64,000 nt of DNA from Octadecabacter sp. B2R22 (GTDB taxonomy: Bacteria; Pseudomonadota; Alphaproteobacteria; Rhodobacterales; Rhodobacteraceae). The notes under the pieces are model-generated. The model was given only the letters and a program-made list of their open reading frames with translations, was not told the origin of the DNA and ran no database searches. The stretch is taken from positions 372,001-436,000 of the forward strand of contig NZ_JAHKQJ010000010.1 of the NCBI RefSeq assembly GCF_018861045.1, given 5' to 3'. Below are positions 17,786-26,712 of this stretch, piece by piece; within the stretch, counting starts at the first letter, position 1, and each line of letters starts with the position of its first letter. The translations under genes and the position numbers were made by a program.

Positions 17786-18232
17786 ATGCAGGCTAAAGAA
17801 GCGTCCGAACGGCTTGGCATAACGCAACGCATGTTGCGCCACTATGAAAAACAAGATCTGATGTCCGTTGGACGCACGCTCAATGGTTATCGTCGATATA
17901 GCGAATGCGATCTGCGTCGCGCTGGTCGCATTCGTGACTTTATTGCGACCGGATTTTCCACTCGCGAAATCCGTGCCATGAGCGCCTGCCTATCCGATGA
18001 CGGCTCTGGCCCTTGTGAGGGTGGAATTGAAAAAATGTTGGAAAAGCTAGAGCATATTGAACGGCTCAGGGCTGATCTGGACGATCGCCGCGCGGCGGTT
18101 CTTGAGCGCCTTGCCGTCTTTAAGAACGGTATTTCAAGTTCGGAAGATTCAGTTGAGACAATGGAAACCACGACCGACTCCTTTGTGCGTCGTGAGACAC
18201 CTGCCGACTTAGGCGCGGCTGGCCCCAGATAG
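17786..18232 (+). CDS. MerR family transcriptional regulator
   Basis: 148 residues. N-terminal winged helix (KEASERLGITQRMLRHYEKQDLM, GYRRYSECDL, about 3-40), then a coiled-coil dimerisation helix (about 80-115). There is no paired cysteine cluster of the SoxR or metal-sensor kind; two cysteines (CLSDDGSGPC, about 72-81) lie just before the coiled coil and might sense thiol-reactive compounds. It probably activates the SDR gene at 16921 through the palindrome at 16843-16860. Confidence 0.88.
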   Translation: MQAKEASERLGITQRMLRHYEKQDLMSVGRTLNGYRRYSECDLRRAGRIRDFIATGFSTREIRAMSACLSDDGSGPCEGGIEKMLEKLEHIERLRADLDDRRAAVLERLAVFKNGISSSEDSVETMETTTDSFVRRETPADLGAAGPR

Positions 18233-18394
18233 AACCAAGCGACAATTGCTTCGAGCGGAGCGTTTTACCCATCATCAAATCTCGAAAGCGGACGTCGACC
18301 TAATGTTCAGCAAAGTCCGTTTTGTCCGCACTTTGGACGTTATGGCAAAGCACGCTTGAAACTTCCGCCCGTCCGCCGCTAGAAGGGCCTTAGC

Positions 18395-18471
18395 GGTCCG
18401 GTAGCTCAACTGGATAGAGCACCTGACTTCTAATCAGGATGTTGAGGGTTCGAGTCCTTCCCGGATCGCCA
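18395..18471 (+). tRNA. tRNA-Arg, anticodon TCT
   Basis: A full cloverleaf: acceptor GGTCCGG/CCGGATC, D-arm GCTC...GAGC, anticodon stem CCTGA/TCAGG with loop CTTCTAA (anticodon TCT), T-arm GAGGG-TTCGAGT-CCTTC, and encoded CCA at 18469-18471. Confidence 0.95.
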
Positions 18472-18517
18472 ATTTGAAATGAGCCAGTGACGTCCGACAT
18501 CCAAAGACCGTCTTTCC

Positions 18518-18550
18518 GACAAAAAACGGCTTTTTGGAGGGTTTTTTGTC
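18518..18550 (+). terminator. Terminator after tRNA-Arg
   Basis: GACAAAAAAC (18518-18527) pairs with GTTTTTTGTC (18541-18550). The T-rich 3' arm and the position about 45 bases after the tRNA support termination. The rest of 18551-18782 shows nothing I can name. Confidence 0.6.
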
Positions 18551-18782
18551 TTGATTTGGATTTAATGGCTATATTTCAGTAGTTTGCTTGAGTTTCTCAG
18601 GCGATTTCGCCTTGGAAACATTCGGGCCAGTTTCACGGTTTCAGCGCGTTGACATCCGTTCCGGATGCGGTTCACCTTATGTTCTCACAGGTTCCGGAAC
18701 CTTTCATATCCCATTGCCTCAACAGTCATTGATCGTCGGGCGGCAGCGCTGGGTATTTCCTGCGTTATGAAAGGCAACCGAC

Positions 18783-19883
18783 ATGACCCAATCTCAATCC
18801 AAGATTCCGTTTCATAATCTGACCTTCTACGACGACCTGCCCAAAATGCGCGATGTGGAGGCTCGGTTAAAGACGTTCCTCGAGACAACACGCAGAAGGG
18901 CGCAGCGGATTGAGATTGAGGCGGGCCGCATGGCGGAAGAAGACCGGGTGTATCCATATGACTTGGTCGGTGATGCGGACATGGGGCGCATCGGGCGTCG
19001 TGCAGTGTGGTTCCTAGAACGCAAGCAACTTTCAACCGGCATGCATCACCTCAGCGATGAGAACCGTGTCAGGCTCACATCCCTCAGAGGCGGGTTGCCT
19101 GTGGCCCGCATCGCCACCGAGCACGAGGCTGACGAGATCGCGGCGGCGTTGCACGCCGAGATGCCGTGGATGTCACCCGCAACTGAAGCTGTCTGGCACG
19201 GGCTTCGTGCATCGGCGCGCGAGGGGCTGGCGGGGCTGCGGTTTACTCCGCTCGCTTTGGTCGGGTCTCCCGGGATCGGCAAAAGCCATTGGGCGCGCCG
19301 TCTTGCGCATCACCTTGCCGTGCCAACGACCATGATCGACGCGACGGGCGAACCCGCTACGTTTGCCATCGTCGGGTCCCAGCGCGGCTGGTCCAACGCG
19401 ACACCGGGCAAGCTGCTGCAGACTATTCTACGGGAGCGTCATGGTGGGCCTCTCGTCATCGTTGATGAGGTCGAGAAGTCAGGTGATATCCATTCCAGCA
19501 AAGGCACACGTCATGCGTTGACCGATGCCTTGCTGCCGCTGCTTGAACGTATGACAGCCGCAACATGGGAGTGCCCGTTTTTCCAGATCAAATGTGATAT
19601 GTCTTGGGTGAATTGGGTGATGACAGCCAACAGCCGCCAAGGCTTGCCTTAGCCGCTGCAAAGCCGTTGCGTCGTCTTGGACCTTCCAGATCTTACGACT
19701 GATCAGCTGCGGGATTTTGCGCAGACCGAAGGCATGCGCCGTGACTTGCCAGCCCCTGCGATGGCCGCCTTGATGGATATCATTGATTGTGGCGCAATCA
19801 TCAACGCTGGGCTGAGCCTCCGCACAGTGAGCCGGATGCTTGATCGCGCACAAACGCTGGCCTACAAGCCGCTGCTGAATTGA
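18783..19883 (+). pseudogene. AAA+ ATPase (Lon-like ATPase core) interrupted by one in-frame TAG
   Basis: The frame from ATG 18783 encodes an AAA+ ATPase with Walker A GSPGIGKSHWAR (about 160), GSQRGWSNATPGKLLQ, Walker B PLVIVDEVEKSG (about 222) and sensor-1 NWVMTANS (about 280), as in Lon-type ATPase cores but without the peptidase domain. A single TAG at 19650-19652 interrupts the motif that normally reads LPEPLRSRC (here LP-stop-PLQSRC). The same frame then continues to a natural end at 19883. GAG to TAG is a one-base change. The 366-residue whole is probably a recent pseudogene, or the 289-residue product lacks sensor 2. Confidence 0.85.
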
Positions 19884-20711
19884 GTTTGCGCCATGGATTA
19901 TCAAACTATTCCGTATCACAGCGGTGAAATTGCAGTCTTAAGCAGATATCTGGCCTAATGGTTGCATCAAATGTCCAGAATCACACTAAGGGCGGGAAGC
20001 GGCCGTTCGCTGCATGTGTGAAACTTGGCTTTATCGTATTGAGAAGCAGACGTTTGGCGGCAATTGACCCGCTTAACCGCAGCGATGGACAGTTTTGCGA
20101 CAATTTTACCAGATGCGCCGGCGCGCAATAAAGTCGGGATATGATAGTGCGCCAAAAGCGATGTTATTTCTGGTGAAGGTTCTGCTTGTACACAGGGTAT
20201 TGGCTTGCCAATTTCCGTTCTTTGAGTGGTGGCTTCTGCTTCAGAAGCAGCGTTTGATCGGCTAACGTTGTAACTCAGCCTCTAAGAGACTACGTAGAGG
20301 GTACAAACGTTGTGGTCTTCTGAGGCGCAGGCGCATCGCCAGCCCGAGCGAACCACGATTTTTTATCATGAAAATTCAGCTGTCACGTCCTCGTGCAAGG
20401 ATCTGACGTTTGGGGAGTTTGCCTGTCGTATCGCGCACGAGCACAACACTTGTGATGCGTGTTCACCCGTTGCTTCGGGTTGGGCATTGAGATGAACTTC
20501 GGGCAAGCGGTTATGAGCTTTCAGCCGAATACAATGGCTTGTTACATCTTCGTTTCATGGTCTTCGATCAAATGCAATACGACTGGAACGTCCGAAAACC
20601 AAAAGGTCTGGGCGTTTCTGGCAACCAATCTCCGGACAATGCGGCGGCGGTTTTGAAACGCTCAAACGAGCGTTGCTTTGCCGTTAACGAGCCCACCAAA
20701 AAGGAAATAAT
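19884..20711. other. Gene-poor stretch with repeat-like sequence
   Basis: No convincing gene over about 800 bases. Around 20046-20072 the sequence GCAGACGTTTGGCGGCAA resembles one near 24090 (GCAGACGTTCGGCAGCAA), so a copy of the degenerate dispersed repeat is present. A 52-codon frame (20557-20715) ends in ATGTGA at the start of the next gene and was not accepted as a gene. Confidence 0.4.
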
Positions 20712-21911
20712 GTGAAACCCGAACTTCAAACAATAGATACCATCCGTCGCCCTGTTAGAGGCGCGCAAGCGCCGCCGTTGCCCTCCGCAACAAACGCACA
20801 ATCGGCTCCAATCTCTCAAATTACGTTGCCGCCATCAGCGATTGTCTATTGCGAGGGTAACTTTGCCAAGATTGATGGCAAAACTGCAAATGGCCTTGTC
20901 CGTCATTCAGAAGCCTACCGAATTCTCTCGGTCATCGACAGTGACCACCAAGGCCGCAACAGTGGGCTGGTTCTTGATGATACGATGAACCACATACCTA
21001 TCTTCGAAGACTTAAATACTGCTATCGCCCATGAAGCCGTTATCCCTGATACCTTGATCTATGGCATGGCCCCCTCATCGGGGCGGCTGTCGTTCTCTGA
21101 TCGGGCCGTTGTGCTGAATGCGATCACGCGAGGAATGAATATCGTCAGCGGCCTGCATGAATATCTTAGCGATGACGCTGAAATTGCAGGCGCGGCGTCC
21201 GCCCAAAACGTCACGATCCGTGACATTCGCAAGCCCAAGCCTAGCAAAGACATGCGGTTGTTCGACGGCCGTGTCGCAGATGTTGACGCGTTGCGCATTG
21301 CGGTTCTCGGGACTGATTGCGCAATTGGTAAGCGGACAACTGCGACAGTTTTGGCGCGAGCTTTGAACGCAAAAGGCATCAAGACCGTGCTCGTCGGCAC
21401 CGGCCAAACTGGTTTGATGCAAGGTGCGAAATATGGTGTAGCTATGGATGCAGTTCCACCGCAGTTCTGCTGTGGCGAACTTGAAGGCGCGATTGTTGCA
21501 GCCTCGGAGGCTGAGAAACCTGATGTCATTTTGATCGAAGGCCAAGGCGCGTTGAGCCATCCGGCCTTCTGCACGTCGGCCTTTATTTTGCGGGGCAGCC
21601 AGCCGGATGCCGTCATTCTACAGCACGCACCAAAACGCGCCCATCGCTGCGATTTTCCCAATATGCCGATGCCCACCCCTGCAAGCGAAATTAAGTTGAT
21701 CGAGGCATTTGCCGATACAAAAGTCATCGGTGTTACGATCAATCATGAAGGGATGTCAGAGGCAGAGATTACAGACACTATCGCCGGACAATCGCATAAG
21801 CTTGGATTGCCCGTTACAGACGCACTTAGCCGACCAGCGGCGCATTTACTGTCGATGGTTGTGGCTGCCTATCCTGGTTTGCAGCAAGGAAAACCCGTGG
21901 CTGTGATATGA
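20712..21911 (+). CDS. DUF1611 family protein (DgcN-like)
   Basis: 399 residues, starting at the GTG inside ATGTGA with AAGGA seven bases upstream. It has an N-terminal domain (about 1-180) and a P-loop domain beginning LGTDCAIGKRTTATVLA (about 198), with HPAFCTSAF and the HAPKR block, all typical of DUF1611. One member, DgcN, acts in D-glutamate breakdown in marine bacteria. Here the partner is an alanine/ornithine-racemase-like gene whose start overlaps this stop (ATGA), so D- or modified amino acid metabolism is likely; the substrate cannot be read. Confidence 0.8.
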   Translation: MKPELQTIDTIRRPVRGAQAPPLPSATNAQSAPISQITLPPSAIVYCEGNFAKIDGKTANGLVRHSEAYRILSVIDSDHQGRNSGLVLDDTMNHIPIFEDLNTAIAHEAVIPDTLIYGMAPSSGRLSFSDRAVVLNAITRGMNIVSGLHEYLSDDAEIAGAASAQNVTIRDIRKPKPSKDMRLFDGRVADVDALRIAVLGTDCAIGKRTTATVLARALNAKGIKTVLVGTGQTGLMQGAKYGVAMDAVPPQFCCGELEGAIVAASEAEKPDVILIEGQGALSHPAFCTSAFILRGSQPDAVILQHAPKRAHRCDFPNMPMPTPASEIKLIEAFADTKVIGVTINHEGMSEAEITDTIAGQSHKLGLPVTDALSRPAAHLLSMVVAAYPGLQQGKPVAVI

Positions 21912-23029
21912 GTAGTCCGCGCATAGAGGTGGATCTCAGTAAGATACGCCACAACACGAGAACTATTGTTGAGCGGTTGAAAGCGCGTGGCATCCATGTG
22001 ACCGGAGTGACCAAAGCAGTGTGCGGGCATCCAGCCATCGCACAGGCTATGCTCGACGGTGGTGCTGCGGGCCTTGCGGAGGCGCGGTTGAGCAATGTGC
22101 GCAGGTTACGCAAAGCTGAGATAACATGTCCAATTACACTGATCCGCACCCCCATGCTGAGCCAAGCCGAAGATGTCGTCCAAGTTTGTGAGGCGAGCTA
22201 CAACACAGAGTTAACCGTGATCTCGGCCTTGGCAGTTGCTGCGATCCGGCAAAAAAAGGTTCACGAGGTTATCCTGATGATCGAGATGGGCGACCTGCGC
22301 GAAGGCATTTTACCACAAGATCTCGGGGGCATAGCCCAACAGGTGGTGGACATGCCCGGTGTGGCGCTGAAAGGGATTGGCGCCAATTTTGCCTGCCTAA
22401 GCGGCGTCGCCCCGACAGCCACAAAAATGCAGGATCTGTCTGACCTTGTGAAAAACATTGAAGGACGGTGCGGTTCTGTTCTTCAGGCGGTATCTGGTGG
22501 CAACTCTGCAAACCTGCCTTGGGCACTCGGGGAGCTTCCTATTGGACGGATTAATGATCTCAGGATTGGTGAGGCAATCCTTTTGGGCGTCGATCCGGTT
22601 TCTGGAAATCAGATTGGCGGGATGTATCGGGACGCCTTTACGCTTTTTGCCGAAGTTATTGAGACTAATGCAAAGCCTTTGTCTCCCCCCATCAGCTTTG
22701 CCAATCCTGTGTTGGCAAAGCTGCATCTGGTGCCAGAAATTGAGACGGGCGAACGTGCGATCCTCGCCATCGGTCTCCAGGATACAGATATCTCGGGGCT
22801 TTCATTGCCGCTTGGAAATACATTCATCGGCGCAACGAGCGATCACCTCATCCTTGGCACCAAACTTGAAACGCGGCGCCTTGGTTCGGAAATGAGGTTC
22901 AAGATGAATTACAGCGCGTTGATGCGTGCCATGGCCGCCCCCGACGTTCAAACCAATCTGTTGCACGATCGGCCCGCACCAGACGTGCGGGATTCCCACG
23001 GCCCCAATAAACATCTCGCATTGGTCTAA
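21908..23029 (+). CDS. Alanine/ornithine racemase family PLP enzyme
   Basis: 373 residues. The fold-type III barrel start (RIEVDLSKIRHNTRTIVERL) and the PLP lysine in VTKAVCGH (K36) match the alanine racemase N-terminal family, of the group that includes ornithine racemase. It interconverts L and D forms of an amino acid with pyridoxal phosphate in the cytosol. A typical alanine racemase C-terminal catalytic tyrosine was not located, in line with the ornithine-type subgroup. It is translationally coupled to the DUF1611 gene; together they may form a D-amino-acid salvage or breakdown step. Confidence 0.85.
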   Translation: MSSPRIEVDLSKIRHNTRTIVERLKARGIHVTGVTKAVCGHPAIAQAMLDGGAAGLAEARLSNVRRLRKAEITCPITLIRTPMLSQAEDVVQVCEASYNTELTVISALAVAAIRQKKVHEVILMIEMGDLREGILPQDLGGIAQQVVDMPGVALKGIGANFACLSGVAPTATKMQDLSDLVKNIEGRCGSVLQAVSGGNSANLPWALGELPIGRINDLRIGEAILLGVDPVSGNQIGGMYRDAFTLFAEVIETNAKPLSPPISFANPVLAKLHLVPEIETGERAILAIGLQDTDISGLSLPLGNTFIGATSDHLILGTKLETRRLGSEMRFKMNYSALMRAMAAPDVQTNLLHDRPAPDVRDSHGPNKHLALV

Positions 23030-23078
23030 ACGATCTCGTCCGGACCGGCTTGGATTAAATCAAATAGGAGAATGCCCC

Positions 23079-23270
23079 TTGGCAAAGCTAACAAAGAAAA
23101 GCGCGTTCAAAGCGCAAGGTCCCAATGCGGAAACGCCAATGGACAGGACGTCACGCATTGTCAGGAAAATGGTGGATGAGGAAGCTGAAGAACGGAAAGT
23201 TAAGATGGAACGCCTTCGCAATGCCCGCCTTGAGCGGGAAGCAAGCACGCCGAGGACGCCAAAGCGGTAG
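23079..23270 (+). CDS. Small conserved basic/coiled protein
   Basis: 63 residues from TTG 23079, which has AGGAG eight bases upstream. The core NAETPMDRTSRIVRKMVDEEAEER followed by a charged helix is, as I recall it, conserved in Rhodobacteraceae proteins of about 60 residues. Function unknown. The ATG at 23072 opens another frame and is not used. It follows the racemase gene by 49 bases. Confidence 0.6.
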   Translation: MAKLTKKSAFKAQGPNAETPMDRTSRIVRKMVDEEAEERKVKMERLRNARLEREASTPRTPKR

Positions 23271-23375
23271 CGCATAAGAGTGGTTCACCCACAGCCCCTA
23301 CAATGCGATGATCATAGTGTTGCCCGCTCATTTCTAGGCGTCAGTAGCGCCCCCATAGTCTCCAAGGATTTTCCC

Positions 23376-23657
23376 ATGTCAAACTCAGACGAGAGCGAAG
23401 CAAAAGTTCACTATATCTGTCAAACATATGTGGAACAGAAGCCCGGGAGAGACGGGCAAGCAAGCCTGAAAATTGGCAAGCAATTCCAATATTCAACTGC
23501 TTCAGAGGCCCAGAATAGAGCCGAAAGGGAAGCTCAGTTGGAGGACTGCGCAGGTGCTGATGCCTATATGATCAGTGAGGACCCGAACAGCGGCGAAGTC
23601 GGCTCACCCAGCTTTCTTGTCCGGCTTGGAAATGTTCCTGAATTTGATGATTTCTAA
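23376..23657 (+). CDS. Hypothetical acidic protein
   Basis: 93 residues from ATG 23376, with AAGGA upstream at about 23363. It is acidic, has no signal peptide and contains the pattern YICQTYVEQKPG...LKIGKQFQY followed by an alanine/glutamate-rich helix. I do not recognise a family; it could belong to the small uncharacterised proteins common in roseobacters. A longer frame to 23280 lacks a binding site. Confidence 0.5.
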   Translation: MSNSDESEAKVHYICQTYVEQKPGRDGQASLKIGKQFQYSTASEAQNRAEREAQLEDCAGADAYMISEDPNSGEVGSPSFLVRLGNVPEFDDF

Positions 23658-23808
23658 AGTTTCGGGTCTGCCCTCGGCTTTCCTCCAAAACCAATAACAC
23701 TTCACACGCGACACGGCGTCCGACAAAATGCGGGACGATACTAAGGAAGCGAGCGTTGGCGAATATCGACATGGTCCCGCGTATTGTTAATTCGCCTCTC
23801 AGCTGACT

Positions 23809-24033
23809 TTGCCATCACGGCGAATGTCCGGAATGACGGGCCGCACCGCAGCATCCAAGATGGTTGCTGGAGGTCCGGAAGGTGAACGACGTGGACTTCC
23901 TGAACCAAGCCTTTCCGCATTAGACGACGTATTTGAACATGGAATGTTGGCAGACCGGACCCTTAGCTTGCGCACAGTATCCAGGATGCTGGATCGGGCT
24001 GAGGCGCTGATTTCGAGGCCTATCCTTCAGTGA
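23809..24033 (+). pseudogene. C-terminal remnant of a second AAA+ ATPase copy
   Basis: The frame ends ...RRGLPEPSLSALDD...LSLRTVSRMLDRAEAL...ILQ. The last ~50 residues align without gaps to the C-terminus of the broken ATPase at 18783-19883 (RRDLPAPAMAALMD...LSLRTVSRMLDRAQTL...LLN). The ATPase core is absent and nothing upstream resembles it, so this is the tail of a decayed paralogue, about 4 kb from the other copy. Confidence 0.75.
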
Positions 24034-24364
24034 GGGCGGAAACCAGACCTTCGCCGCAGTTGCGAAGAATAGGCTCGCCGTATGAAAAAGCAGACGTTCG
24101 GCAGCAAGTGGAACTCTCAACTGCAGCGAACGGCGGCAACGAGCCCATCGGAGACCAACAGATTTCTCGCTGCATGCGCTCGCAGCACGGTTTATGCTGC
24201 AACGGCTAAGAACTCGGCGTCGCGACGCGGCGTGAAGACCGGCCATTCATACAAAGGGCAGCGAGAACGAAACGCTCAAGGATCGAGTCGCGGACAAAGC
24301 GCCATTTCGCTGCATTGTGCGTAAATGACCGCTTTGGATATCAGCGGATGCAGCTATCGCACAA
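24034..24364. repeat. Copy of a degenerate dispersed intergenic repeat
   Basis: No gene. The segment at 24123-24149 (GCAGCGAACGGCGGCAACGAGCCC...) matches 34038-34064 and 50079-50105. The part near 24300-24355 (cgctgcattgtgcg, aatgaccgctttgg) echoes motifs at about 34090 and 34920. Confidence 0.5.
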
Positions 24365-24952
24365 TCACTTGGACGTTGTTTTCGTTGCCATACTGCAAAT
24401 CATACTGACATGTGCATCAAGCCACTCGGGAGTGAGTGGCAATCCGGCTACGAGCTTTCGGAAATAAGGAATGGCAATCGCCATTTCGACCAGTTGTTCG
24501 ACTGGGGCTCCTTCACTGAGTTCACCACGTGCATGTGCCGCAGTGAAAACGGATTCCACGTCACCCTTCCGGTCTGCGATCCATCTATTCATCAAGTCTC
24601 GTGATTGCTTGTCGGTGGCTGCGGCGGCAATGACTTGTGGCGCAATTTTACCCCAAGGGGTTTCGTTCAACGCCATCACGAGCCTTCCAATCATCCAAGT
24701 CAGGTCGATCTTTAACGGGCCATCCGTGCGGGGCTCGTCTTTTGGACCAGTTGCCGCACGGCCAAAAGCAGCGTTTCGCAGCGCGTCGAGCTTTGGCCAA
24801 TGCCTATACAACGTGCTCCGTGAGATTCCAGTTCGGGCGCTTATGGCCGCGTGGGTCACCGCCAAGGCACCCTCTTCTTGAAGAAGGGTCAGGGCCGCAT
24901 CCAAAGCCTGCGTGCGTGTCGCATCTAATCGGGGGTCGGGCAATCGTTCCAT
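24365..24952 (-). CDS. TetR/AcrR family regulator
   Basis: 195 residues from ATG 24952. The N-terminal TetR helix-turn-helix is clear: TRTQALDAALTLLQEEG, AISARTGISRSTLYRHWPKLDAL (about 10-55). The C-terminal ligand domain has no known effector. The frame is open to 25225 but the extension overlaps the operator region and lacks family similarity. It is divergent from the metallo-hydrolase at 25131, with TTGTATC-type palindromes between them that it probably binds, repressing itself and the hydrolase operon. Confidence 0.85.
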   Translation of the reverse strand: MERLPDPRLDATRTQALDAALTLLQEEGALAVTHAAISARTGISRSTLYRHWPKLDALRNAAFGRAATGPKDEPRTDGPLKIDLTWMIGRLVMALNETPWGKIAPQVIAAAATDKQSRDLMNRWIADRKGDVESVFTAAHARGELSEGAPVEQLVEMAIAIPYFRKLVAGLPLTPEWLDAHVSMICSMATKTTSK

Positions 24953-24991
24953 GGATTGTGTGTAACCCAAACCTCCACCAAAGGGAACGCT

Positions 24992-25030
24992 TTGTATCGC
25001 TTTAATACAATTTGTTGCGTTACGATACAA
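24992..25030. promoter_or_regulatory. Tandem TetR-type operators
   Basis: TTGTAT-N7-ATACAA at 24992-25010 is a perfect inverted repeat, and TTGTTGCGTTACGATACAA at 25012-25030 is a related second site. Both lie between the divergent TetR and metallo-hydrolase genes. Confidence 0.65.
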
Positions 25031-25130
25031 TATGTACCACACACAAGAGCAGCGTTTGGATTCGGATGAGCCTCGCGAAGGGCTGTGTCCATAATCTGAA
25101 GCTTGAAATAGACAACTGGAGGAGACCGAA

Positions 25131-26045
25131 ATGAAACTCACGAATCTAAAAGCTCTTGCAACCGCATCAGCGCTCGCGCTAACAGCAGCCGCGCCTTTGC
25201 AGGCTGAAACCTCACTTGAATACACAAACGAAATAGCACCCGGCGTTTATAGCTATAGCAGCGGCGGCGGGTATCACTCCATGTTTATGGTCACCGACGG
25301 CGGTGTAGCCGTTTTTGAAACGGTCAACTCCGCCCATGGCGAAAAAATGATCGAAGCTATTCGCGGTATCACCGATCAACCCATCGAATATGCGATGCAC
25401 AGCCATAACCATTGGGACCATGCCAGCGGCGGCGGCGTGTTCCAGGCAGTCGGAGCTGAGACAGTCGCTCATGATTTGGCTGCTCAGTATTTAGCCGCTG
25501 TCCCTGGGCAAGATACTTCTACTGTCGATATCGTTTGGGACGGCAACCGCCACGACATCGAAATTGGTGGGGTCACCGTTCAACTTCACTATTTGGGCCT
25601 CAATCACGGCCTTGGCATGACGGTCTTTGTCGTCCCAGAGAAACGGGTGGCTTACATCGGCGATCTGGTCACGCCGAACCGCGTTGGGTTCAACATCATG
25701 CCAGATTTCAACATCGGTGAATGGGAACGTTCGCTGGGCCAAATCCTAGAGCTCGATTTCGATGTCGCTGTGTGTTCACATACTGGGCTGTCTGCAGAGG
25801 AAGCGCCAAATGGTTGTACCAAGGCGCATGTGGAAGAGGAGAGACAGTTTATCGGTGACCTCAGAGGTGCTATTTTTGCTGAATTCCAAAAGGGTACACC
25901 AGGCGAACAAGTTCCGGCTGCCGTAGAACTGCCGCAATACGCTGAGTGGGTCGGATACGACGACTGGCTTGAGATGAACGCGTGGCGGATCATGCTTGAT
26001 ATGGGTATGGGCCCATATCCTTGGGTTCCCGGAGCCAGCCAATAG
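25131..26045 (+). CDS. Secreted MBL-fold metallo-hydrolase
   Basis: 304 residues with a signal peptide (1 to about 25, ending LQA-E). The metallo-beta-lactamase metal motif HSHNHWDH (HxHxxDH, about 87-94), the later H in LNHG and GDLVTP give a two-metal site. It would be a periplasmic hydrolase; the substrate is unknown (many such proteins act on lactones, thioesters or quinoproteins' partners). The start has GGAGG upstream (25119-25123). It is probably regulated by the divergent TetR. Confidence 0.85.
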   Translation: MKLTNLKALATASALALTAAAPLQAETSLEYTNEIAPGVYSYSSGGGYHSMFMVTDGGVAVFETVNSAHGEKMIEAIRGITDQPIEYAMHSHNHWDHASGGGVFQAVGAETVAHDLAAQYLAAVPGQDTSTVDIVWDGNRHDIEIGGVTVQLHYLGLNHGLGMTVFVVPEKRVAYIGDLVTPNRVGFNIMPDFNIGEWERSLGQILELDFDVAVCSHTGLSAEEAPNGCTKAHVEEERQFIGDLRGAIFAEFQKGTPGEQVPAAVELPQYAEWVGYDDWLEMNAWRIMLDMGMGPYPWVPGASQ

Positions 26046-26060
26046 GCATCTGATATAAAA

Positions 26061-26089
26061 GTCTCTTCCAACAACAGTTTGGAAGAGAC
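26061..26089 (+). terminator. Terminator after the MBL-fold gene
   Basis: GTCTCTTCCAA (26061-26071) pairs perfectly with TTGGAAGAGAC (26079-26089), 16 bases after the stop; AATTTTC follows. Confidence 0.65.
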
Positions 26090-26131
26090 CACAATTTTCA
26101 CCAACGCGACCGATTGTATAGGATCTGAAAA

Positions 26132-26671
26132 ATGCGCCTTTCACAAGTGAAGCAGTTTTGCGTGCCCCTTTTACTGACGGCAATGACGCCAGCCTTGGCA
26201 GATGCGGAAAGCCTGCCACTACGCCCAACTCCAATTCCTCAGACGACCAATGGCGTGCCTCACATGCAAATTGGCATTGATGTGGTTCCTGATCTCGCAG
26301 AAAAGTTGCTGCAGCGGGTTGCTCAGTTTCCTGGGGTCAGTCTTGGAGAAACGCGAATATCGATGCCGGGTGTGGTCGGGTTTCAGTTCGACGAAGGTGT
26401 GTCGCTTGCCCGTCCAGACGTAATTGTCGGTGGCCTTGAATTTGCCCACCTGCATGCAGACGGAAGTTTGCACGCCTCGCTGGACCCTCAACTTGCGCGC
26501 ACCGCTATTGATGCAGGCTGGGCTGTCGCGCATCCTTGGGCAATGCAACGAGACGGTTGGGAAGGCTTCGTCATGATTTTCACGCCTACGACCGAAAGCG
26601 AGCTTGAGGTCGTCGTCCAGCTTGTCGAAAACTCTTACACTTTCATCACGGGTCGCAGCTTGGCCAACTAA
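26132..26671 (+). CDS. DUF5519 (luciferase-domain) secreted protein
   Basis: 179 residues. The N-terminus MRLSQVKQFCVPLLLTAMTPALA is a signal peptide. The rest contains EFAHLHADGSLHASLDPQLA and AGWAVAHPWA, features of the DUF5519 'luciferase domain' family, whose members show H-x-H-x-DGSLH. Despite the name, no light reaction is implied and the function is unknown. It lies between a terminator and the glutamate-synthase-like gene (41 bases), so it may head that unit. Confidence 0.7.
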   Translation: MRLSQVKQFCVPLLLTAMTPALADAESLPLRPTPIPQTTNGVPHMQIGIDVVPDLAEKLLQRVAQFPGVSLGETRISMPGVVGFQFDEGVSLARPDVIVGGLEFAHLHADGSLHASLDPQLARTAIDAGWAVAHPWAMQRDGWEGFVMIFTPTTESELEVVVQLVENSYTFITGRSLAN

Positions 26672-26712
26672 AAGGTCCGCACACCCGACGCCATTCACCG
26701 AAGGACAATAAT

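Noticed and set aside
18395-18550. tRNA-Arg as an attachment site for an integrated element
   Set aside because: No integrase next to it and no repeat of the tRNA 3' end was noticed in the downstream sequence.
18588-18770. 60-codon frame between tRNA-Arg and the ATPase
   Set aside because: No binding site and no similarity; treated as non-coding.
20557-20715. A 52-codon frame ending in ATGTGA at the start of the DUF1611 gene
   Set aside because: No ribosome binding site and no recognisable protein; the overlap with the next start is suggestive only.
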